The translations under genes and the position numbers were made by a program. DNA of 64,000 nt from Paludisphaera soli (GTDB taxonomy: Bacteria > Planctomycetota > Planctomycetia > Isosphaerales > Isosphaeraceae). The DNA lies in assembly GCF_011064595.1 (NCBI RefSeq), contig NZ_JAALJI010000008.1:124001-188000 (forward strand), read 5' to 3'. This document shows positions 45,996 to 55,129 of the stretch, in pieces; within the stretch, counting starts at the first letter, position 1; every line of letters begins with the position of its first letter. The notes beneath the pieces were generated by a model. That model was not told where the DNA came from. It saw only the letters and a program-made list of their open reading frames with translations, and did no database searches.

Positions 45996-46400
45996 TCAAT
46001 CGGGCGGGAAGACTCCTTCCTCGATCAGCGCCTCGCGCAGGGCGACGCGATACTCGTCATTGATGTCGAGCAAGGCCACCGTGACGCGACCGATCGCGGA
46101 ACGGCCAACCAGGACCGCCCCCTCCCAACGGAAGTTGGCCGACCATTTGTGGCGGCGAGGGTTGAACAGGGGCGTCAGCTTGCGTCCACGGCCGTCCAGC
46201 CCGGCGATGTCTGACCCTTTATGCGAGTTGCAGTAGTAGCAACTCAGGCAGAGGTTGCCGGGCGAAGAGGGGCCGCCGTGCTTCCGGGCGATGACGTGGT
46301 CGATCTCGAAGCCGGCGTCGTCGAAGGCCTGAGGCATCCGACATTATTCGCAGCGGTCGTCCACGCGATTCCGAACGAGCCTCGCCAGAGCGGCTTCCAT
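45996..46400 (-). pseudogene. HNH endonuclease interrupted by one in-frame stop
   Basis: Read from the ATG at 46400 the frame gives MEAALARLVRNRVDDRCE, then TAA (46346-46344), then CRMPQAFDDAGFEIDHVIA and a full HNH core (RKHGGPSSPGNLCLSCYYCN, HKGSD). Related HNH proteins have RCEYCR at this point, so the stop replaces the Tyr codon by a single base change (TAT or TAC to TAA). The first CxxC zinc pair lies across the stop. A restart at the ATG at 46337 would give 113 residues with the HNH motif and second Cys pair but without the first. It follows its partner gene after four bases. A sequencing error could mimic this. Confidence 0.75.
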
Positions 46401-46404
46401 GCGT

Positions 46405-46704
46405 TCAGGCCTTCGGAGGGCGCGTGGCGGAGGTGCGAAGGGTTCGCCGGGCCTTCGATTTCAGGATCGACAGGAGCGAAGCGGCCTTGGCGAAGGCGAG
46501 CATCTCTTCCTTCTCCATCTGCGACAGAGCGTCGTCCTGATTGCGGACGGCCAGTTCGTGCATCCGGGCCTTGTCGCTCTCGCTGAGGTTCAATTCCAGG
46601 AAGTGGCGAGCGAGGGCGTCGGACATGCGACCCGACTGGTCGCCGAGGATCCGCGCGAGGATCGCCACCTCGGTCTCGCCCGAACGCCGAGTCGCCGTAG
46701 CCAT
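46405..46704 (-). CDS. Small conserved protein paired with the HNH gene (99 aa)
   Basis: 99 residues from the ATG at 46704. Helical and charged: ETEVAILARILGDQSGRMSD, ALARHFLELNLSESDKARMH, then ELAVRNQDDALSQMEKEEML and a basic C-terminus. It ends four bases before the start of the HNH reading frame (TGAacgcATG), a tight two-gene unit. I recall similar pairs of a short helical protein and an HNH nuclease in planctomycetes and cyanobacteria, but no function has been established that I know of. An antitoxin or chaperone-like role is a guess. Confidence 0.82.
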   Translation of the reverse strand: MATATRRSGETEVAILARILGDQSGRMSDALARHFLELNLSESDKARMHELAVRNQDDALSQMEKEEMLAFAKAASLLSILKSKARRTLRTSATRPPKA

Positions 46705-46806
46705 CGTCTCCCTCCCCACAGATGGGACCGCCATTCGATCAGACCACGCGAAGCGACGTCCGTCCAGAGCCCCGGACCATTGGATGGTGTCGCGAGCGAC
46801 ACCCCG

Positions 46807-47660
46807 TCAAGACCGCGCGATGGCCGCCAGCTCGGCCGAGCGGCGGGAGGCGGCCTCCACGGCGTCGATGAGGGCGCCGCGGAGGGCCCGGCGTTCGAGG
46901 ACCTGCACGCCGGCGATCGTCGTGCCGCCGGGGCTGGTCACCTGGTCCTTCAGGGCGCCGGGGTGGAGCTTCGTCTCCAGGACCATCTTCGCCGCGCCCA
47001 GGACCGTCTGGGCGGCGAGGGTCGTGGCCACGTCCCGAGGGAGCCCGGCGCGGACGCCGCCGTCGGACAGGGCCTCGATGATCATGTAGACGAACGCCGG
47101 GCCGCTGCCGGAGAGCCCCGTCACGGCGTCGAGCTGCGATTCCGGCACCCGCACCGCCCGGCCCACCGAGTCCAGGAGGCGATGGACGGCCTCGGCGTCG
47201 GCGTCGGTCGCGTTGGGGCCGAGCGCGAAGGCCGAGGCGCCCTCGCCCAGCAGGGCCGGGGTGTTGGGCATCACCCGGACGATCCGGGCCGAGGCCCCCA
47301 GCGCGTCGGCCATCGTCACGATCGAGACGCCGGCCGCGATCGAGACGATCAGATGTCGCGGGGCGAGCGCCGGGGCGATCTCGGCGAGCACCGCCGCCAT
47401 GCTCTGCGGCTTGACCGCCAGGACGATCACGTCGGCGGAGTCGAGCACCGGCCGGTTCGTCGGATGCACGGAGATCCCGGCCTCGCGGCCCAGCTCGTCC
47501 CGGGCGGCGGAGATCGGGTCGCTGGCGGCGATCCGGTCGGGCGTCGCCACCCCGGCGCGGATCATGCCCTTCACCAGGGCCGAGGCCATGCGGCCCGCGC
47601 CGAGGAAGCCCCAGCGGAGGGCGTTGGGTTCGGACGTTGGGGTCGCGGTCGCTTGGTTGG

Positions 47661-47664
<4 letters not shown>
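46807..47664 (-). CDS. proC: Pyrroline-5-carboxylate reductase ProC
   Basis: 285 residues from the ATG at 47664, which overlaps the coaX stop by four bases (ATGA). The Rossmann start reads ALRWGFLGAGRMASALVKGM; VIVLAVKPQSMAAVL, IVRVMPNTPALLGEGASAFA and GLSGSGPAFVYMIIEALSDG are ProC signatures, and DQVTSPGGTTIAGVQVLE closes the catalytic region. It makes L-proline from pyrroline-5-carboxylate with NAD(P)H. Last gene of rpmA-obgE-coaX-proC. Confidence 0.96.
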
Positions 47665-49889
<2,225 letters not shown>

Positions 49890-50026
49890 CGCTCTACCTT
49901 CTCTGAGAATCCGTTGCGTCGATTGATCCAGGTCCCCCGCGTCCGGATTCGGCCGCGCCGGGGACGGGCGGTCCGGGGAAGTCGGGGCGCAGCGCAAGGC
50001 CGCGCACGCCGGTCCCCCGCCGATCG

Positions 50027-50035
50027 TGATACAAT
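50027..50035 (+). promoter_or_regulatory. Extended -10 promoter of queC
   Basis: TGATACAAT combines the TGn extension with a five-of-six -10 hexamer (TACAAT, 50030-50035). No good -35 precedes it, as expected for extended -10 promoters. The leader would be about 66 bases; no preQ1 riboswitch was recognised in it. Confidence 0.55.
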
Positions 50036-50107
50036 AGCCGAACGCTCGGCCCGCCGACAAGTCCGGATCGCGGACCGGCGGGAGTCCGGCGGGGGAGGGT
50101 TCGCCTC

Positions 50108-50815
50108 GTGAGCGGTATCGAGAACGAGAAGCGTCCGGCGGTGGTCCTGCTCAGCGGCGGGCTGGACTCGGCCACGGCCCTGGCCGAGGCGAAGGCGGCG
50201 GGGTTCGAGCCTTATGCGCTGTCGATCGCCTACGGGCAGCGGCACGCCGTCGAGATGGCGGCGGCCCGGCGGGTGGCGGCGGCCCAGGGGGTGGCCCGCC
50301 ACGTCGAGCTGACCATCGACCTGCGGGCCTTCGGCGGCAGCGCCCTGACGGCGGACGTCGACGTCCCCAAGGATCGCGACGAGGCCGAGATGGCCGGGTC
50401 GATCCCGATCACCTACGTCCCCGCCCGCAACACCGTCTTCCTCTCGCTGGCCCTGGGATGGGCCGAGACGCTGGGGGCTTTCGACCTGTTCGTCGGCGTC
50501 AACTGCGTCGACTACTCGGGATATCCCGACTGCCGGCCCGAGTTCCTCCGGGCCTTCGAGGCCCTGGCGAACCTGGCGACGAAGGCGGGCGTCGAGGGGG
50601 CGGGGGCGTTCCGCATCCACGCCCCGCTGCTGAAGCTCACCAAGGAAGAGATCATCCGTCGGGGGCTGGAGTTGGGGGTCGACTACGGCCTGACCCACAG
50701 CTGCTACGACCCCACGCCCGAAGGCCTGGCCTGCGGCCGTTGCGACTCATGCCGCCTCCGCCTGGCCGCCTTCGCCCGCCTGGGCCTGACGGACCCGGCC
50801 CCCTACGCCGGCTGA
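50108..50815 (+). CDS. queC: 7-cyano-7-deazaguanine synthase QueC
   Basis: 235 residues from a GTG at 50108 with GGGGGAGGG nine bases upstream. The PP-loop reads [15 protein letters not shown], then [34 protein letters not shown] and [19 protein letters not shown]. The zinc site is formed by THSCYDP and [11 protein letters not shown] (Cys-x-x-Cys-x-x-Cys). QueC converts 7-carboxy-7-deazaguanine to preQ0 for queuosine. The other queuosine genes are not in the window. Confidence 0.97.
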   Translation: MSGIENEKRPAVVLLSGGLDSATALAEAKAAGFEPYALSIAYGQRHAVEMAAARRVAAAQGVARHVELTIDLRAFGGSALTADVDVPKDRDEAEMAGSIPITYVPARNTVFLSLALGWAETLGAFDLFVGVNCVDYSGYPDCRPEFLRAFEALANLATKAGVEGAGAFRIHAPLLKLTKEEIIRRGLELGVDYGLTHSCYDPTPEGLACGRCDSCRLRLAAFARLGLTDPAPYAG

Positions 50816-50846
50816 GGCTCGGGGGCGGGGCCGATCGCGGGCTGGC

Positions 50847-51617
50847 TCACCAATAGACCCAGTCGTACGGCGGGTCGGCGGGCTCGATCTCGTTCTCGGC
50901 GATATTCCGCTCGTCGCCGCGGCGGATGAAGTCGAGGCGGAGCGTCTTGTATTTGACGAGGGGCTTGCCGCCGTCGGGCGGAGTAATTTCTTTATAACCG
51001 TCGGAGAGGCCGCGGACGTAGATGCTGAAGCGGTCGGAGGACCGGTCCCAGTCGTCCCACACGGCCACGCCGAAGACGGCGTCGTCGACCCCTTCCTTGG
51101 TGCTGGGCGGGATCACGCCCATGATGTCGACCGCGCCTCGGAGGGGGATGGTGGGGTCCTCGCGGTTCTGGATCACGGGGATCGCCTCGCGGACGACGGC
51201 GTCCTCGAACCGCTGGCCGCGCTCGTTCACCATGATGAACTGGGGGTAGAACGGGCGGGGGGACGAGGTCCGGTTCACCACCTTGTAGTAGAGGTAGTGG
51301 AGCGAGCGACGGCCCTTGCCGGGGACCTCGACGGTCTGGATCCGGAGCGGCTTGTAGGCGAAGTCGAGCACCCAGATCCCCTCGCGGTCCTTGGGGAGGG
51401 GGGCGGTCTTGATCGAGGTCCAGCCGAAGGCGAGGCGGTCGTGCCGCCAGGGGACCGTGGGCAGGTCGGGGACCAGCTTCGGCGGCTGGTCGGGCTCGGG
51501 CCGGACCGCGTCGGCCGGGTCGGGCGCGGGGGCGGCGTCCTGCGCCCGGGCGACGCCGGCGGCGGCCGTCGTCGAGAGCGCGAGGGCAAGCGCGATCCGC
51601 CTAGTGAGGATCCACAC
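50847..51617 (-). CDS. Secreted hypothetical protein (256 aa)
   Basis: 256 residues from a GTG at 51617 with GGGGAG upstream. A signal peptide (RRIALALALSTTAAAGVARA) is followed by an Ala/Pro/Asp linker and a beta-rich domain with WVLDFAYKPLRIQTVEVPGK, LHYLYYKVVNRTSSPRPFYP and GVAVWDDWDRSSDRFSIYVR. The YYKVVNRT element resembles immunoglobulin-like domains that bind partners or carry post-secretion roles. I believe close relatives are restricted to planctomycetes; no enzymatic motif is seen. Diverges from the protease gene. Confidence 0.82.
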   Translation of the reverse strand: MWILTRRIALALALSTTAAAGVARAQDAAPAPDPADAVRPEPDQPPKLVPDLPTVPWRHDRLAFGWTSIKTAPLPKDREGIWVLDFAYKPLRIQTVEVPGKGRRSLHYLYYKVVNRTSSPRPFYPQFIMVNERGQRFEDAVVREAIPVIQNREDPTIPLRGAVDIMGVIPPSTKEGVDDAVFGVAVWDDWDRSSDRFSIYVRGLSDGYKEITPPDGGKPLVKYKTLRLDFIRRGDERNIAENEIEPADPPYDWVYW

Positions 51618-51850
51618 GGGACTGTCTCCCCTGGTCTATGACTGTCGAATGGGACGAGGCCGAGGCGTTCAGACGGGGACGGGCTTCGGCGGGCGCGGGA
51701 GGACCCTCCCGGGCGGCGCCGGGGGGGAAGCTAGCCCGAACCGTCAAAGTCCGTCAAGTCGTCTTCAAGTTTAGCCGTTCTTTTCGCAAACTGGCGCGGA
51801 AGCTTCGCGGGGGCGGCCGGATTTTCGGGAAGCCGCTCCCGTCGCCAGGG
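51618..51850. other. Upstream region shared by the secreted protein and protease genes
   Basis: No gene was seen in the 327 bases between the divergent starts at 51617 and 51945. Near 51741-51770 the word CGTCAA recurs twice ten bases apart (GTCAAAGTCCGTCAAG), followed by CTTCAAG. A promoter for the protease is at 51851-51878; for the secreted protein none was found. Confidence 0.3.
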
Positions 51851-51878
51851 TTGCAACGGCCGCGCGGGCTTTTACAAT
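51851..51878 (+). promoter_or_regulatory. Promoter of the Do-like protease gene
   Basis: TTGCAA (851-856), 16 bases, TACAAT (873-878). Start point near 51885, giving a 60-base leader to the ATG at 51945. Confidence 0.5.
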
Positions 51879-51944
51879 GGACCGCCCGGGACGTGAAGGA
51901 TGCGACGAGATCCGCGGGACGAACCAAGAAGGACTCCGCCGCCT

Positions 51945-52967
51945 ATGCGTGGGATTCGAGTGATCGGCGCCGCGACCCTGCTCGGCCTGGCGGCCGGCGT
52001 CGGGGCCGGCGAGACGCCCGGCGACGGCTTCGAGACGCTGACCCTCAAGGACGGCCAGCGGGTCGTCGGCCGGGTCGTGGCCGAGAAGCCGGAGGCGATC
52101 TACGTCGACCTGGGGCACGACCTGCTGAAGCTCCCCCGCGAGTCGATCGCCCGGCGGTCCGCCGGCGAAGAGGCGGGCCTCGCGGCCCCGACGGCCCCCG
52201 GCTCGACCGCCGTGGACGCCTCGGGCTTCTTCTCGACGGGCCTGCTGCGGCCCTCCCCAGTCAAGGAGGTCGTCGCCAAGTTCGGCGAGTCGGTCGTCTC
52301 GATCGAGACCCCCTCGGGTAAGGGTTCGGGCTTCCTGATCAACGACCAGGGCTACGCGATCACCAACGCCCACGTGATCGAGGGGGAGACGCGGATCTCC
52401 GCCATCCTCTACCAGAACACCGCCGGCGGGGGCCTCGCCCGCCGCCGCATCGACGACGTCGAGATCGTCGCGCTCAACCCGTTCTTCGACCTGGCCCTGA
52501 TCAAGGTCCCCCTGCCGGAGGACGTGAAACCCAGCCACGTGATCCTGGGTAATGGGGAGGACGTGAACGCGGGGGACTCGGTCTTCGCGGTGGGCAACCC
52601 GCTGGGCCTGGAGCGTTCCGTGACGCAGGGGATCGTCAGCAATCGCAGCCGGAACCTCGAAGGCCAGCTCTACCTCCAGACCGACACGGCGATCAACCCG
52701 GGGAACTCGGGCGGGCCGCTCTTCAACGCGAGGGGAGAGGTCATCGGGGTCACCAGCCGGGGCGCGCGGGCCGACATGGCCGACAATCTCGGGTTCGCCA
52801 TCCCGATCGCCTACGTCAAGGACTTCCTCCGCCATCGCGAGGCCTTCTCGTTCGACAAGACCAACCCCAACAGCGGCTACCGCTACCTCGACCCGCCGCG
52901 GCGGCCCCGTGGGGAGAAGCCCGAGGCCCTGGCGGGGCCGAGGGCCGACGCGGCGACGGCGAAGTGA
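51945..52967 (+). CDS. Do/HtrA-like trypsin-fold serine protease without PDZ
   Basis: 340 residues from the ATG at 51945 (AAGGA upstream). A signal peptide (IGAATLLGLAAGVGAGE) is followed by an SH3-like segment (LTLKDGQRVVGRVVAEKPEA) often found in planctomycete exported proteins. The trypsin-like domain has the triad His143 (YAITNAHVIEG), Asp182 (NPFFDLALIKV) and Ser255 (INPGNSGGPLFN). No PDZ domain follows; the protein ends in a short Pro/Arg-rich tail, so it cannot be gated by PDZ in the DegP/DegS way. Periplasmic. Confidence 0.93.
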   Translation: MRGIRVIGAATLLGLAAGVGAGETPGDGFETLTLKDGQRVVGRVVAEKPEAIYVDLGHDLLKLPRESIARRSAGEEAGLAAPTAPGSTAVDASGFFSTGLLRPSPVKEVVAKFGESVVSIETPSGKGSGFLINDQGYAITNAHVIEGETRISAILYQNTAGGGLARRRIDDVEIVALNPFFDLALIKVPLPEDVKPSHVILGNGEDVNAGDSVFAVGNPLGLERSVTQGIVSNRSRNLEGQLYLQTDTAINPGNSGGPLFNARGEVIGVTSRGARADMADNLGFAIPIAYVKDFLRHREAFSFDKTNPNSGYRYLDPPRRPRGEKPEALAGPRADAATAK

Positions 52968-53178
52968 CCCCGAAGGCGGGGCGCGAAGGCCGGGACGGGC
53001 CCGGTCGCGAGGAATCGCGGGTTCGGAATCAAAGGCTCGTCGGTCACCGCCGGCGATCCGTCGGGCTGTTTGGAGCCCGGCGTGCGTGCGTAGGGTCATC
53101 GGCCTTGAGGCCGCGTGACAGGTCTCGATTCCTCGGTCGGTGAACCGTGGCGTGCCAGAACGAATGGAGTGACAAGAG

Positions 53179-54999
53179 ATGCCTAAGGCCAAGGGGGCGA
53201 TTCTTCGCCTGGCCCTCGTCGGGATCCTGGGAGCGACGGGCCTCGGACTGCGCGCGAACCTCGCCGCCGCCGCGACCCCGCCGGAGCAGGTGCTGCCCGA
53301 CTCGACCCTGTTCTTCCTCAAGATCGCCGACGTCGGCAAGTTCCGCGAGGCGTTCCTCGCCAGCACGTACGGCCAGCTCTGGAGCGACCCGGCCCTCGCC
53401 GCCCTGCGGGCCGACGTGGTCGAGAAGGTCAAGCCGACGAGCGAGGCCATGAAGGAGAAGGTCGGCGTCACCCTGAAGGAGCTGTTCGAGCTGCCCAAGG
53501 GCGCCGTCGCCATCGCCGCGATCGCCGGCTCGGACCCGGCCAAGCCGGCCGTATCGCTGGCGATCATCGCCGACGCCGGTTCGAACGCCGCGAAGATGAC
53601 CGACGTCCTGACCCGCAGCGACAAGCAGGCGGAGCAGAACGGCGCCACCGTCAAGGTGGAGACCTTCCAGGACAACGCCCTGCACATCATCACGCCGCCG
53701 GACAAGCCGGCCGGCGGCGACGACAAGACGCCCCCCCCGCCGCCGGTCGTCTGGACCAGCGCCGGCGAGGTCTTCTTCCTCGGCAGCGACGTGGCGGCCA
53801 TCAAGGACCTGGCCTCCAACGCCGCCGGCCGCGGCTCCGCGGCGCTCGGCGCCGGCGAGGCGTTCCTCAAGACCCAGTCCAAGGTCGGGGCCGAGTCCGC
53901 CCAGGCCGTCTGGTACATCGACGTGGTCAAGGCCGTCAAGTTCGCCATCGCGGCCAGCGCCCGGGGCAATGAGGCCCAGGCCCAGCAGATCGCCTTCCAG
54001 ATCCAGGCCCTCGGCCTCGACGGCCTCAAGTCGGTCGGCGGCGCCCTGACCCTCAACGCGGGCGAGTACAGCAGCCTGACCAAGACCTTCTTCAACGCCC
54101 CGGCCGGCGGGATCAAGGGCCTCCTCAAGCTCTTCTCGTTCCCGCCCGCCGCCCTGCGGCCCGAGCCCTGGGTGCCGGCCTCCGTCGCCAGCTACCAGAC
54201 CTTCAGCTGGGACCTCGACAACGCCTACAAGGCCATCGACGACCTCGTCAACCAGTTCCAGCCCGGCATGCTCAACGTCCTGGAGCAGCAGCTCATCGGC
54301 CCCGAGGGGGGCCAGCCGCTCAGCTTCCAGAAGGACGTCTTCGGCCCCCTCGGGAACCGCCTCACCCTGATCGGCGACTTCAAGAAGCCCATCAAGGAAG
54401 ACAGCCAGCGGCTCGTCCTCTCGGTCGCCCTCGAGGACGCCAAGGCCTTCCAGGCCACCCTCGACCGGGTCGTCGAGATCTCCCGCGCCGCCCCCCGCAA
54501 GCGCGACTTCCAGGGGACGACCATCCTCGACTTCGACCTCCCCGAGATGCCCGCCCAGGCCGGCGTCCAGCCCCAGCTCAAGGGCCCCATCAGCGTGGCC
54601 GTCGCCAAGGACTCGCTGCTCATCACCAGCGACACGACCCTGCTCGAACAGGTCCTCCGGCCCGGCGCCACGCCGCTCGCCGAGAGCCCCGAGTATCAGC
54701 GCGTCGCCAAGGAGCTGCCCGAGAAGGTCAGCGGCATGACGTTCGTCCGCCCCGACGAGCAGGCCCGCCTCACCTACGACATGCTCAAGAGCGGCCGTTT
54801 CGAAGAGGCCCTCAAGCAGGGCATGGCCGCCGGCCGCCCCGGCCAGCCCGTCCCCGACATCCCGCAGATCATCGACCCCGCCAAGCTCCCCGACTTCGAG
54901 GTCTTCGCCAAGTACCTCACCCTCGGCGGCAGCTACAGCGTGATGGACGACGACGGCTTCACCCAGACCGGGTTCAGCCTCCGCAAGGCCACCCCCTGA
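53179..54999 (+). CDS. Large secreted hypothetical protein (606 aa), DUF3352-like
   Basis: 606 residues from the ATG at 53179 (AAGAG upstream). Signal peptide at residues 1-32 (LALVGILGATGLGLRANLAA). The mature protein has repeated alpha/beta elements: LPDSTLFFLKIADVGKFREA, LPKGAVAIAAIAGSDPA, KVETFQDNALHII, and later FQGTTILDFDLPEMP and LLITSDTTLLEQVLRPG. The opening, LPDSTLFFLKI, resembles DUF3352-type surface proteins of planctomycetes. Asp/Lys-rich and without catalytic motif. A strong terminator follows. Confidence 0.83.
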   Translation: MPKAKGAILRLALVGILGATGLGLRANLAAAATPPEQVLPDSTLFFLKIADVGKFREAFLASTYGQLWSDPALAALRADVVEKVKPTSEAMKEKVGVTLKELFELPKGAVAIAAIAGSDPAKPAVSLAIIADAGSNAAKMTDVLTRSDKQAEQNGATVKVETFQDNALHIITPPDKPAGGDDKTPPPPPVVWTSAGEVFFLGSDVAAIKDLASNAAGRGSAALGAGEAFLKTQSKVGAESAQAVWYIDVVKAVKFAIAASARGNEAQAQQIAFQIQALGLDGLKSVGGALTLNAGEYSSLTKTFFNAPAGGIKGLLKLFSFPPAALRPEPWVPASVASYQTFSWDLDNAYKAIDDLVNQFQPGMLNVLEQQLIGPEGGQPLSFQKDVFGPLGNRLTLIGDFKKPIKEDSQRLVLSVALEDAKAFQATLDRVVEISRAAPRKRDFQGTTILDFDLPEMPAQAGVQPQLKGPISVAVAKDSLLITSDTTLLEQVLRPGATPLAESPEYQRVAKELPEKVSGMTFVRPDEQARLTYDMLKSGRFEEALKQGMAAGRPGQPVPDIPQIIDPAKLPDFEVFAKYLTLGGSYSVMDDDGFTQTGFSLRKATP

Positions 55000-55036
55000 C
55001 CGGAGCGGGGCCCGAAACCCGACCCCAGCCAACCCC

Positions 55037-55065
55037 GCGGCGAGCCGGACACCCCGGCTCGCCGC
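55037..55065 (+). terminator. Terminator between the secreted protein gene and the UvrA paralogue
   Basis: GCGGCGAGCCGG, loop ACACC, CCGGCTCGCCGC: a perfect 12-base-pair stem 38 bases after the stop codon, followed by TCCCATTT. Confidence 0.75.
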
Positions 55066-55129
55066 TCCCATTTCCCCCCGGCCGACCGGCGTCGGACGCC
55101 GTCGGACGCACGCGCCGGAGGTCGCCGCG

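Noticed and set aside
46344-46346. In-frame TAA in the HNH gene read as recoding or as a selenocysteine-like event
   Set aside because: Recoding to selenocysteine uses TGA, and no pyrrolysine-type signal is plausible. A single-base loss of a Tyr codon is simpler.
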